A stretch of 56,897 nt of DNA from Clostridia bacterium (GCA_017467275.1 JAFTSN010000017.1:1-56897), one strand, 5' to 3'. Counted from the first letter of the stretch, positions 7,281 to 15,262 are shown. Numbers and translations: made by a program. Notes: generated by a model not told the origin, from the letters alone.

Positions 7281-9256
7281 ATCTCTTCCACCTCCGACAT
7301 AATCTGCTTGGAGCTGAAGCCCTTCAGATCCATCGCGCCCGACGGACAAGTGACCGTGCATGCGCCGCAACCCTGACATACCGCGGGGTTGACGGAAGCA
7401 ATGCGGCGAAGCTCTGTTTTACCGTCTACGCGGAGCTCTTTCTCGACATAGGTGATCGCCCCATACGGACAAACGGAAGCGCATTGGCTGCAACCGTTAC
7501 ACATGGTCTCGTTTGCGCTTGCCACGCAAGGGTTCGTCTTAAGCTTGTCTTTGACGAGCAGTCCGATCACTTTCGCCGCACAAGCGGAAGCCTGTGAAAC
7601 CGTTTCGGGGATATCCTTAGGGCCTTGACAAACGCCCGCAAGATACACGCCCGCCGTGGGACTCTCCACGGGACGGAGCTTGGCGTGGGATTCCGTTAAA
7701 AAGTTGTTCGTGTCGATACTCGCCGTCAAAAGCGTGGCAATCTTTCTCACGGAAGGCTCGGGCTCGATCGCCGCCGCCAATACGACAAGATCAGACTCAA
7801 TCAACACCTGCTCGTTGTCAATGAGGTTAGAGCCCTGCACCATGAGCTTACCGTTTTCGTTATACACCTTGCCGACCATGCCCTTGATATAGTCCACGCC
7901 GTATTGCTCCACCGCACGGCGGAAAAATTCGTCGTAGTTCTTCCCTGGAGTACGCACGTCGATATAGAACACGTGCACCTCGGTGTCGGGATATTTCTCG
8001 CGAATGAGCATGGCGTGCTTCGCCGTGTACATACAGCAAATCTTCGAGCAGTACGGCTTACCGCAACCCGACGTATCGCGCGAGCCGACGCACTGAATAA
8101 ACGTGATTACCTTGGGGTGCTCTCCGTCGGACGGACGAAGCAGTACGCCGTTTGTTGGACCCGCCGCGTTCATAATGCGCTCGAGCTCGAGAGAGGTGAT
8201 CACGTCTTGATTTTCCGAATAGCCGAACTCGTTGAAGGCGTTAAGCTCGATCGGCTTAAAGCCCGTTGCAACGACAATCGCGCCGTAGCCCCGTTCGATA
8301 TATTCATCCTTTTGCGTATAGTCGATCGCGCCTGCGCCGCAGACCTTTTGACAAAGACCGCATTTGCCCGTCTTGAGCTTAATGCACTGCTCGGGATCGA
8401 TCACCGCGACGTTGGGAATCGCCTGCGCGAACGGGATATAGATCGCGGGGCGCTTATTCAGCTTCATATTGAACTCGTCCAAGCCCTTTTTTGAGGGGCA
8501 TTTTTCCATACAGAGCTTACAACCCGTACATTTCTTTTCGTCGACGAATCTTGCCTTCCTTTTAATTTTGACGGAAAAGTTTCCGACAAAGCCCTTGACC
8601 TCCTCCACCTCGGAATAGGAAAGGATATCAATCTTTTCGTTCTGTGCGCAATCCACCATTTTCGGTGTTAAGATACAAGCTGAGCAGTCGAGCGTGGGGA
8701 ACGTCTTGTCGATCTGCGCCATGCGTCCGCCGATCGTTGCGTTTTTTTCCACAATATCCACTTCAAAGCCCGCTTCCGCTATATCGAGCGCCGCCTGTAT
8801 ACCTGCAATACCGCCGCCGATCACAAGCGCGCGCTTGATAACGGGGCTTTCCCCTGCCGATAAGGGTGCGTTTAAATTGACCTTTGCGATTGCCGTGCGG
8901 ACGAGAATAATCGCCTTTTCCGTCGCCTCCTCTCTGTCCTTATGAATCCAAGAGCAATGCTCGCGGATATTGGCAATTTCAACCATATAGGAATTGAGTC
9001 CCGCCGCCTCCGCCGTCTTGCGGAAGGTCGCCTCGTGCATGCGCGGCGAACAGGAGCCCACGACGATTCCCGTCAAAGAGTGCTCCTTAATTGCATTTTT
9101 TATAAGCTGTTGACCGTTTTCGGAGCACATATACTGATAAGTCGCGGAATACACGACGCCTTGGTCTTTTTTAACCGCGTCTGCCACCCGCTCCACGTCA
9201 ACCGTTGCCGCGATGTTACTACCGCACCAACAAATAAATACACCGATTCTCTGCAT
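7268..9256 (-). CDS. hdrA: HdrA: flavin-based electron-bifurcating subunit
   Basis: This 662-residue HdrA has an N-terminal domain with FICWCGSN and GSCSPRMHE motifs, a FAD Rossmann motif VIGGGIAGIQAA near residue 150, the typical CSACILTPKM segment, and ferredoxin inserts near residue 240 (CTGCKLCMEKCP) and 310 (CIKLKTGKCGLCQKVC). Two C-terminal [4Fe-4S] sites, MCNGCSQCASVCP and VCQGCGACTVTCP, provide the ferredoxin outlet. In known complexes this FAD splits electron pairs between ferredoxin and HdrB. It lies between hdrC (15-base gap) and flxD (overlap). The domain set is that of a single-length HdrA, without a fused MvhD. Confidence 0.95.
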   Translation of the reverse strand: MQRIGVFICWCGSNIAATVDVERVADAVKKDQGVVYSATYQYMCSENGQQLIKNAIKEHSLTGIVVGSCSPRMHEATFRKTAEAAGLNSYMVEIANIREHCSWIHKDREEATEKAIILVRTAIAKVNLNAPLSAGESPVIKRALVIGGGIAGIQAALDIAEAGFEVDIVEKNATIGGRMAQIDKTFPTLDCSACILTPKMVDCAQNEKIDILSYSEVEEVKGFVGNFSVKIKRKARFVDEKKCTGCKLCMEKCPSKKGLDEFNMKLNKRPAIYIPFAQAIPNVAVIDPEQCIKLKTGKCGLCQKVCGAGAIDYTQKDEYIERGYGAIVVATGFKPIELNAFNEFGYSENQDVITSLELERIMNAAGPTNGVLLRPSDGEHPKVITFIQCVGSRDTSGCGKPYCSKICCMYTAKHAMLIREKYPDTEVHVFYIDVRTPGKNYDEFFRRAVEQYGVDYIKGMVGKVYNENGKLMVQGSNLIDNEQVLIESDLVVLAAAIEPEPSVRKIATLLTASIDTNNFLTESHAKLRPVESPTAGVYLAGVCQGPKDIPETVSQASACAAKVIGLLVKDKLKTNPCVASANETMCNGCSQCASVCPYGAITYVEKELRVDGKTELRRIASVNPAVCQGCGACTVTCPSGAMDLKGFSSKQIMSEVEEICKR

Positions 9257-9271
9257 TTCACGCCTCTTTCG

Positions 9272-9658
9272 TTATTTGTTATACTTCCTGTATGCGCTCA
9301 TTAAAAGCTGTTGGGGGATCAATTCGTCCACCATGGGCGGGATATCTTCCGCCTTCATTCCGTTTGCCCCCTGCGCTCTTATAACAGTGTCTCTCACCGC
9401 CTCGATAACCGCGGCGGGCGCGACGGCGCGCGGGCAACGTTCCACGCAAGCCATGCAGGAAAGACAGCTCCAGATCGCCTCGCTTTTCAAAAGCTCCTCA
9501 ATGCGTCCCTGTGCAAGCAGGGAGACGAATTGGTGGGGCTTGATATCCATTTCGTGAAAGGCGGGACATCTACCCGAGCATTTACCGCATTTCATGCATT
9601 TGCGGACGTCCGTCCCGCTCATTCTTTTAACGTTTTCACACTGCTCTTTAACCGTCAT
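9272..9658 (-). CDS. hdrC: HdrC: ferredoxin-like subunit
   Basis: This 128-residue protein has two CxxCxxCxxxC sites at residues 21-31 (CMKCGKCSGRC) and 65-75 (CLSCMACVERC), which coordinate two [4Fe-4S] clusters. This is the HdrC pattern that bridges HdrA and HdrB. Its ATG overlaps the hdrB stop (ATGA at 9655-9658). Length is slightly short against HdrC proteins of about 150-190 residues, but both cluster sites are intact. Confidence 0.93.
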   Translation of the reverse strand: MTVKEQCENVKRMSGTDVRKCMKCGKCSGRCPAFHEMDIKPHQFVSLLAQGRIEELLKSEAIWSCLSCMACVERCPRAVAPAAVIEAVRDTVIRAQGANGMKAEDIPPMVDELIPQQLLMSAYRKYNK

Positions 9659-10434
9659 GATTTCACCCCCAAGGCTTCGGCAAGGAGCTCTGTGAAATAT
9701 TTGACGGGCAAAATCCCACTGCCCTTTTCGTTCAAATTATAAAGACAGAGCGGACATGCCGTGATTACTTCCTCCGCGCCCTTTTCCTTTGCCGAGCGCA
9801 AGATTCTTTCGCTCTGCTTTTTAGGCAAGTCGGGGTTCTTTAAGCCGACGTAAGCCCCGCAACATTCGTTACGGAAAGGATAGATTACGGGCGTGCCGCC
9901 AAGCGCGCGGATAAAATCCTCGATAATCGTGGGATTTTCGGGGTTGTCGAACGCCATAACGCCGCTCGGGCGAAGCAAAAGACAACCGTAATACGCGCCC
10001 ACCTTTCTATTCAGCGGCTTCACGACTTTTTGTGCAATATTATCGAAACCGACGACGGTTTTGAGCATTTCGAGATAATGCAAGACTTCCGTTTCGCCGC
10101 GATAAGACTCTTCAAGCTGCAAATAGTTGTTTGCACGCGAGCAGATTTCCCCGTCAGAACGCATATCTTCGTTCGTGCGCTTGATCACGTTGTGACAGGC
10201 AGAGCAAAGCGTTAATAGTCTGCCGCCGTTATGCTTGGCGTAATCGAGCGCGCGGACGGCGGAGAGCTTGGTCGCAATCTCGTCGCGCGCCATGGGATAC
10301 ACCGCGCCGCAACACTGCCAATTCTCGATTTCCTCCATTTCCACCCCGAGCGCTAAAGCCGCCAGCCGCGCCGTTTGATCGAGCGCTTGCGATTTCGTTT
10401 TCAGCGTGCAACCGGGATAATAGCAAATTTTCAT
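9655..10434 (-). CDS. hdrB: HdrB: CCG-domain catalytic subunit
   Basis: This 259-residue protein has two full CCG motifs: C9, C41-C42, C77, C80 and C151, C191-C192, C227, C230. In methanogen HdrB these bind two non-cubane [4Fe-4S] clusters that reduce a disulfide. In thiol:fumarate reductase the C-terminal half of TfrB is HdrB-like, so here the HdrB and the Fe-S subunit at 3305-3979 together supply the parts of a TfrB. No DsrC or heterodisulfide pathway gene is seen in this window, so the acceptor is open. A GAGGAAAAAT site precedes the ATG. Confidence 0.92.
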   Translation of the reverse strand: MKICYYPGCTLKTKSQALDQTARLAALALGVEMEEIENWQCCGAVYPMARDEIATKLSAVRALDYAKHNGGRLLTLCSACHNVIKRTNEDMRSDGEICSRANNYLQLEESYRGETEVLHYLEMLKTVVGFDNIAQKVVKPLNRKVGAYYGCLLLRPSGVMAFDNPENPTIIEDFIRALGGTPVIYPFRNECCGAYVGLKNPDLPKKQSERILRSAKEKGAEEVITACPLCLYNLNEKGSGILPVKYFTELLAEALGVKS

Positions 10435-10452
10435 ATTTTTCCTCTACCTTGA

Positions 10453-11832
10453 TCAGTCTTTGTGCGGATACGCCATTTCTTCGGGTCGGAACACCTCGTC
10501 GAATTTCTCCGCCGAAAGGAATCCGAGCGCCACGCAAGCTTCCTTTAAGGAAATATTTTCCTTATATGCCTTTTTCGCCGTCTTAGCCGCGTTTTCATAG
10601 CCGATATAGGGGTTGAGCGCGGTCACGAGCATGAGCGAATTATAGAGGTTGTGGTGCATCTTTTCGCGGTTTGCCTTGATTCCTGCCGCACAATTCTTCT
10701 CAAAGGACGTGATCCCGTCCGCAAGAAGCCGCGCCGATTGCAAGAAATTATAGATGATGACGGGCATAAACACGTTCAGTTCAAAATTGCCCTGCGAAGC
10801 ACCCATGCCTACGGCGACGTCGTTTGCGATCACTTGCACGGCAACCATAGTTAAAGACTCGCACTGCGTGGGATTGACCTTGCCCGGCATGATCGACGAG
10901 CCCGGCTCATTCTCGGGAATGAAGATTTCCCCAAGTCCGTCGCGGGGACCAGAAGCCAGCCAGCGAACGTCGTTGGCGATCTTCATTAGATTTGCCGCCA
11001 ATGCTTTCATGGCGCCGTGTGCAAACACTAACTCGTCCTTTGCCGTGAGCGCATGATATTTATTTGCTGCGGTTTTAAACTGCTTGCCTGTGAGCGTGCT
11101 CACTTCCTCTGCAACCGCCTCGGCAAAGCCCTTGGGCGCATTCAGCCCCGTGCCGACCGCCGTGCCGCCGAGCGCTAATTCCTTTAAGCCGTTCAGAGAG
11201 AGCGCAAGCTGGGCTTTCGTCGTTTCGAGCATACTTCTCCAACCGCTGATCTCTTGGGAAAATGCGATGGGGACGGCGTCCTGCAAATGCGTTCTGCCGC
11301 TCTTGACGATCCCCTCGTTTTCCGCTTCTAATCTTTGGAACGTCGCAATGAGTTGATCCATAGCGGGGAAGAGTTTATCTTCTATCGCGAGCACAGCGGC
11401 TATGTGCATCGCCGTGGGAAACGTGTCGTTAGAGCTTTGGCTCTTATTGATGTCGTCGTTGGGGTGGAGCAGCTTTTTGCCTGCCAGCTCGTTGCCTCGA
11501 CCCGCAATCACCTCGTTCGCGTTCATATTGGACTGGGTGCCGCTACCCGTCTGCCAGACGACGAGCGGGAAATGGTCGTTGAGCGAGCCCGAAATAACCT
11601 CGTCGCACGCCGTGCAAATGAAATTTTTCTTTTCTTCGGGCAGAATCCCGAGACGGAAATTAGCGAGAGCCGCCGCCTTTTTTAAAATACCGAACGCGTG
11701 CGTGATTTCGCGCGGCATAATCTCCGTGCCGACGCGGAAATTTTCAAGACTTCTCTGCGTCTGCGCCGCCCAATATTTGTCTAAGGGCACTTTCATCTCG
11801 CCCATGGTATCCTTTTCAATACGGTATTCCAT
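10453..11832 (-). CDS. fumC: Fumarate hydratase class II
   Basis: This 459-residue protein is in the class II fumarase/aspartase superfamily. The signature GSSIMPGKVNPTQCE (residues about 315-329) with the catalytic serine loop is exact, and TGSGTQSNMNANEV near residue 95 and SGRTHLQDA near 180 are typical of fumarase rather than aspartase. It interconverts malate and fumarate in the cytosol without an iron-sulfur cluster. It is second in the operon, 20 bases after the dehydrogenase and 18 before hdrB, so it would supply fumarate to the reductase encoded downstream. Confidence 0.94.
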   Translation of the reverse strand: MEYRIEKDTMGEMKVPLDKYWAAQTQRSLENFRVGTEIMPREITHAFGILKKAAALANFRLGILPEEKKNFICTACDEVISGSLNDHFPLVVWQTGSGTQSNMNANEVIAGRGNELAGKKLLHPNDDINKSQSSNDTFPTAMHIAAVLAIEDKLFPAMDQLIATFQRLEAENEGIVKSGRTHLQDAVPIAFSQEISGWRSMLETTKAQLALSLNGLKELALGGTAVGTGLNAPKGFAEAVAEEVSTLTGKQFKTAANKYHALTAKDELVFAHGAMKALAANLMKIANDVRWLASGPRDGLGEIFIPENEPGSSIMPGKVNPTQCESLTMVAVQVIANDVAVGMGASQGNFELNVFMPVIIYNFLQSARLLADGITSFEKNCAAGIKANREKMHHNLYNSLMLVTALNPYIGYENAAKTAKKAYKENISLKEACVALGFLSAEKFDEVFRPEEMAYPHKD

Positions 11833-11852
11833 AATTTTTCACCTTTTCTCTT

Positions 11853-12803
11853 TTAAAATTTTACCTTTTCGATAACGCCCTTTAAAACCGCTGCGCTATT
11901 ATGGAGCTTGGTCAATTCGTCCTCTGAAAGCCGAGGCGTGAGCGTGGTTAATATGCCGCTGTCACTCAACACGCAGAGGGTGCTCAAGCAGACGTCCGAT
12001 ATTCCGTATTCCCCATCCAAAAGCGTGGAGACGGTCATAACCGTGTCCGCACCCGAATACAGCCCCTTTATGATATAGCAGACGGATGCCGCAATACCGT
12101 AATAGGTTGCGCCCTTGCCCGCAATGATCTTGCCGCCCGATTTACGAACGTATTCCTCCACGTCCTCCCGCTTATACGGCGTGAGGGGCAAATCGGTGTT
12201 ATTCGTGAGCGCCGCACCGTATTCGGTTATGGGAATTCCCGTGATATCTGCCATCGACCACGCGACAAAGGAGGTGTCCCCGTGCTCGCCCAAAACGTAG
12301 GCATGGACCTGTTTTTGGTTGATGGAATACAGCTCGGAAAGACGGGTTCTTAAACGGATCGTGTCAAGAATGGTGCCCGAGCCTATAATCTGCCGCTTGG
12401 GAAGCCCCGTCACTTTGCCGAACACGTAGGTGAGCACATCGACCGGATTGGAGACGATAATATAAATGGCGTTCGGCGCGTATTTGACGAGCTTGGGTGC
12501 AAGCTCGACGATTACGTCAACGTTGGTCTGCGCGAGATCGATACGGGATTGTCCTGGCTGTCTCGCCACGCCGCAAGTGATCACGACGATATCCGAATCA
12601 ACGGCGTCCTTATAGTCCCCCACGTATACCTTGGTCGGGGATAAGAAAGGCGTCGCCTGCTTGATATCAAGAACCTCCCCCAAAACCTTTTCTTGATTTA
12701 CGTCGATCAATACGATCTCTGAAACGGGGCTGTTTACGACCAGCGTATATGCGATCGTCGCGCCTACCGACCCTGCGCCTATGATTGTGACCTTGTTGTT
12801 CAT
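11853..12803 (-). CDS. NAD-dependent lactate/malate dehydrogenase
   Basis: This 316-residue protein of the LDH/MDH superfamily has NAD motif GAGSVG at 9-14, Arg87, Asn119, Asp147-Arg150 and the catalytic GEHGDT with His174. The fold-level motifs (GSGTILDT, GEHGDT) are LDH-like, and automated pipelines would call it L-lactate dehydrogenase. However, the specificity position (residue 102 of Bacillus LDH, Gln in LDH, Arg in MDH) is Arg81 here (GVARQPGQSR). With fumarase directly downstream, malate dehydrogenase (oxaloacetate to malate) is an attractive alternative. A GGAGAGAAGAGAAG leader precedes the ATG. First gene of the operon. Confidence 0.88.
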   Translation of the reverse strand: MNNKVTIIGAGSVGATIAYTLVVNSPVSEIVLIDVNQEKVLGEVLDIKQATPFLSPTKVYVGDYKDAVDSDIVVITCGVARQPGQSRIDLAQTNVDVIVELAPKLVKYAPNAIYIIVSNPVDVLTYVFGKVTGLPKRQIIGSGTILDTIRLRTRLSELYSINQKQVHAYVLGEHGDTSFVAWSMADITGIPITEYGAALTNNTDLPLTPYKREDVEEYVRKSGGKIIAGKGATYYGIAASVCYIIKGLYSGADTVMTVSTLLDGEYGISDVCLSTLCVLSDSGILTTLTPRLSEDELTKLHNSAAVLKGVIEKVKF

Positions 12804-12883
12804 CTTCTCTTCTCTCCGTCTTTTTGCTTTTCTTTTGTGCCGCGCAAAAAATTCGACGACAATCTCTTTTTCTCGCAGTTTAT

Positions 12884-12912
12884 ATTATATCATATTTCGC
12901 CCGTTTACACAA
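12884..12912 (-). promoter_or_regulatory. Promoter of the fumarate reductase operon
   Basis: On the minus strand TTGTGT (12907-12912) is followed after 17 bases by a perfect TATAAT (12884-12889). It lies about 80 bases upstream of the first gene start at 12803. Confidence 0.8.
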
Positions 12913-12942
12913 TAGCTTGACACGCGGAAACGCAATTTTTCT

Positions 12943-12971
12943 CGATTAACGATAATTTTTTATCGATTAAT
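12943..12971. promoter_or_regulatory. AT-rich inverted repeat upstream of the operon promoter
   Basis: CGATTAACGATAA and TTATCGATTAAT form an imperfect inverted repeat around a short T run. It lies about 30 bases upstream of the -35 box of the fumarate reductase operon promoter, a fitting position for an activator site. It does not match the Rex consensus. Regulator unknown. Confidence 0.35.
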
Positions 12972-12989
12972 TTAAATAAAAGGAATAAT

Positions 12990-13036
12990 AAAAACGCCCC
13001 GATTTGGCAGAGCGCTGCCAAACGGAACGTTTTTTA
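12990..13036 (-). terminator. Terminator after the DUF308-like gene
   Basis: Arms at about 12990-13010 and 13015-13036 (AAAAACG..TTTGGCAG / CTGCCAAA..CGTTTTT) form a stem of about 20 bp with mismatches. T runs flank both sides, so it may act in both directions. It lies 13 bases past the stop codon at 13049. Confidence 0.82.
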
Positions 13037-13048
13037 CCGAAATTGGGT

Positions 13049-13522
13049 TTATTCCTCTTTTTTCAAAAGGTCGAAAAGCATCAAAGCACCCTCTAATATG
13101 GCGCAGATTCCGACGAGCACGAAAATCCAATCCAGACTGCTCAAGAACAGCAGTAGACCGAGCACGATCATAAGCACGGGCTTCGCATAGACGATCACGG
13201 TTTTCCAGACGTTATCGCATTTAAGCCCCGCTTTGATACGGGCATAGAGATCGAGGATCCCGTAGATGAGTAAAAGCGCCGCCACGATATACAGTACCAC
13301 TCGAACGATCAACCAGCCGCACACGATAATGAGCGCACCAATCACGATTTTAACCACGGCGGGGGCGACCTGCTTATCGATCAAATTGAGTACTCCGAGT
13401 ACGATCAATACCGCGCCTAAAATCGTCATAGCAACGCTGACAACGCCGCCTTTCATGACGATAAAAAGCACCCCGAGCAAAACCGTTAAAAGTGCGGAAA
13501 CCAGCTTTTCCGAAGTTTTCAT
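13049..13522 (-). CDS. DUF308/HdeD-like membrane protein
   Basis: This 157-residue protein is made almost wholly of hydrophobic helices: about six segments in the pattern of the DUF308 family, with a short acidic/basic tail (LLKKEE). Motifs such as GAVLIVLGVLNL and GALIIVCGWL show the repeated two-helix unit of the family. Its function is not known in Firmicutes; E. coli HdeD is linked to acid resistance. Its ATG overlaps the stop of the upstream Cys-rich protein gene, so the two are translated together. Confidence 0.75.
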   Translation of the reverse strand: MKTSEKLVSALLTVLLGVLFIVMKGGVVSVAMTILGAVLIVLGVLNLIDKQVAPAVVKIVIGALIIVCGWLIVRVVLYIVAALLLIYGILDLYARIKAGLKCDNVWKTVIVYAKPVLMIVLGLLLFLSSLDWIFVLVGICAILEGALMLFDLLKKEE

Positions 13523-13842
13523 TCAGCCACCTCAACAACCGCGTTTTCTTCCTCGGAGGACAAAACGTCTTCCGTTTCTGCCTCTGCTCTCACGGGACGA
13601 ATCACAGCGAGGCGATAAAAGATTTTTTCTTTTTCCTCCTCCGCCTCGGGCGCGGGCGTTTCCTCCACGGGCGCCTCCACCGCTGCCTGCTCGTATCTTA
13701 CTCGGGCGTTCGCGCAAGGATATTCCTCCTCTTTATCGCAACAAACGCAAAATTCGTATTCGCCGCAGGTATCCTTTCCCGCGATTCTGCTATCGTTGCA
13801 TTTTTCCAGATCGAATCTCTCCTGTATTTCTTTTAATTCCAT
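13519..13842 (-). CDS. Small Cys-rich acidic protein, unknown
   Basis: This 107-residue protein is not recognised. The first 50 residues contain six Cys (KCNDSR, DTCGEYEFCVCC, YPCAN), which could form a small metal-binding knot. The rest is acidic and low in complexity, with Pro/Glu/Ala stretches (APVEETPAPEAEEEKEK). The ATG at 13842 is chosen because AAAGGAG precedes it; an in-frame TTG further upstream lacks a site. Its stop overlaps the start of the DUF308-like membrane protein gene. A good promoter lies just upstream. Confidence 0.65.
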   Translation of the reverse strand: MELKEIQERFDLEKCNDSRIAGKDTCGEYEFCVCCDKEEEYPCANARVRYEQAAVEAPVEETPAPEAEEEKEKIFYRLAVIRPVRAEAETEDVLSSEEENAVVEVAE

Positions 13843-13889
13843 AAAGCCCGCTCCTTTGATTTTTTTCGACAAAGTGTTTTGTCTTTTAT

Positions 13890-13918
13890 ATTATAATAAA
13901 TTTTCGGAAATTTTTCAA
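13890..13918 (-). promoter_or_regulatory. Promoter of the Cys-rich/DUF308 operon
   Basis: On the minus strand TTGAAA (13913-13918), a 17-base spacer and TATAAT (13890-13895), about 50 bases before the ATG at 13842. Confidence 0.78.
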
Positions 13919-13971
13919 CGGTTTCAACGAAAAAAAATAAAAAAAATTACGCCTTTCCCGAGTTTTTGTCG

Positions 13972-14006
13972 GAAAGAAGAAAACTGCGACTTTATTCAAG
14001 CCGCAG
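13972..14006 (-). terminator. Hairpin with T-rich tail, possible sRNA terminator
   Basis: On the minus strand CTGCGGCTT and AAGTCGCAG (13984-14006) pair over nine bases with one G-T wobble around loop GAATA, followed by TTTTCTTCTTT. No protein gene ends here, so it may close a small RNA. Confidence 0.5.
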
Positions 14007-14155
14007 ATCGTCTCTCTTTTTTGTCGAAACACGGGCGCGGAGCTTGCGGCGTTCGAGCCTATGCGCCGTTACAAGCGGTTTGCCGAAAGAGAAAAAACGG
14101 GTTTTCCCCCTTGGTTTCCCTCTCTTTTTACACCGATCGAGCGCGCCCGAGAAAA
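13984..14155 (-). ncRNA. Candidate structured small RNA
   Basis: This gene-free stretch lies between pfkA and the Cys-rich protein gene. On the minus strand a tandem TATAAT (14164-14174) without a good -35 box lies just upstream. A closing stem CGGGCGCG/CGCGCCCG (14142-14149 with 14032-14039) encloses AAAGAG/CTCTTT pairing and a hairpin with arms GCTTG-CGGCG (14042-14051 on the plus strand) and CGCCG-CAAGC (14064-14076), bulged by three bases. The terminator-like hairpin at 13984-14006 follows. The long rod shape with internal bubble recalls 6S RNA, but no 6S consensus could be confirmed. Confidence 0.4.
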
Positions 14156-14245
14156 GCAACAATATTATATTATATGCGCGCTTTTTTCTTTTGTTTCTTA
14201 AAATTTGAGAAAGTTTTTCTGTTTTAAAGGTGCTTTTATGCTCAT

Positions 14246-14281
14246 AAAAAAACGCACGCCCGATTTTTTCGGTGCGCGCGG
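14246..14281 (-). terminator. Terminator of pfkA
   Basis: GC-rich arms (CGCGCACC-GA / TCGGGCGTGCG on the minus strand) around an A-rich loop are followed by seven T residues. It lies about 20 bases past the pfkA stop codon. Confidence 0.78.
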
Positions 14282-14299
14282 CTTTTCTTTTCGCAAGCA

Positions 14300-15262
14300 T
14301 TACATTGAGATCATTTGCAGTGTTTCATAGAGTTCGTGATTGAAGGTCTTTTTCATGGAGACCGCCTCGAAAATATCCATATCAATGATCTTATTATCTC
14401 TAATACCCACAACGCGGTTGCCTACGCCTTCGTTCAACAGGCGAACTGCCTTATTGCCGAACTGCGCCGCAAGCATTCTGTCCGCCATGGAGGGCGAACC
14501 GCCACGCTGCACATGACCGATACAGGTGGGACGCACGGAATGAGTCGTGTTTTTTTGAAGCTCTTTCGTGAACTCCTCCGCCGACATAACCCCCTCCGCA
14601 ATCACGATAATATTGGAGTGCTTGCCGCTCGCTCTCGAACGGTTGATGCGCATGACGATATCGTCCATGTCGAACTTGACTTCAGGGACAACGATAATTT
14701 CCGCGCCCGAAGCAATACCGCTATACAGCGCGATATCGCCGCAATGACGCCCCATAACTTCCACAACGGAAATACGCTCGTGCGAGGTCATTGTGTCGCG
14801 AAGCTTATTGATGATATCAAGGCAGGTGTTGACCGCCGTGTCGAAACCGAGCGTGTAGTCGGTGTATTCAAGGTCGTTATCAATGGTGCCGGGGATACCG
14901 ATCGTGGGCACGCCGAATTCCTCGGTCAGCGATTTTGCGCCACGGAAGGAACCGTCTCCTCCGATGACGACAAGTCCTTCAATTCCGTGCTTTTCAAGCG
15001 TTTTAACCGCCTGCGCCTTTCCCTCTTTCGTCATCATTTCAAGACATCTCGCCGTGCGGAGCTTGGTGCCGCCGCGCTGAACGATATCCGAAACGCTACG
15101 CATTTCCATGGGGATTACGTTATCCTCGATAAGCCCTGCATAGCCGCGCTCAATTCCGCGCACCTCCATGCCGTAATAAATCGCCGTACGCACCACTGCG
15201 CGGATTGCCGCATTCATACCGGGTGCGTCGCCGCCACTCGTCAATAAACCAATTCGTTTCAT
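14300..15262 (-). CDS. pfkA: ATP-dependent 6-phosphofructokinase
   Basis: This 320-residue protein matches the usual bacterial PfkA length. It phosphorylates fructose 6-phosphate to the 1,6-bisphosphate. The N-terminal ATP motif GGDAPGMNAA (10-19), GGDGSFRGA near residue 102, the catalytic PGTIDND near 125 and MGRHCGDIA near 170 are present. Gly in GGDGS and in PGTIDND marks the ATP- rather than PPi-dependent type. GGAGGT precedes the ATG. It lies downstream of dnaE, as in many Clostridia, but with its own promoter and terminator. Confidence 0.96.
   Translation of the reverse strand: MKRIGLLTSGGDAPGMNAAIRAVVRTAIYYGMEVRGIERGYAGLIEDNVIPMEMRSVSDIVQRGGTKLRTARCLEMMTKEGKAQAVKTLEKHGIEGLVVIGGDGSFRGAKSLTEEFGVPTIGIPGTIDNDLEYTDYTLGFDTAVNTCLDIINKLRDTMTSHERISVVEVMGRHCGDIALYSGIASGAEIIVVPEVKFDMDDIVMRINRSRASGKHSNIIVIAEGVMSAEEFTKELQKNTTHSVRPTCIGHVQRGGSPSMADRMLAAQFGNKAVRLLNEGVGNRVVGIRDNKIIDMDIFEAVSMKKTFNHELYETLQMISM

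Noticed and set aside
13992-14300. Open frame of 102 codons on the minus strand after pfkA
   Set aside because: It runs through the pfkA terminator, has a basic random-like product and no ribosome site. The stretch is better explained as a non-coding RNA candidate.
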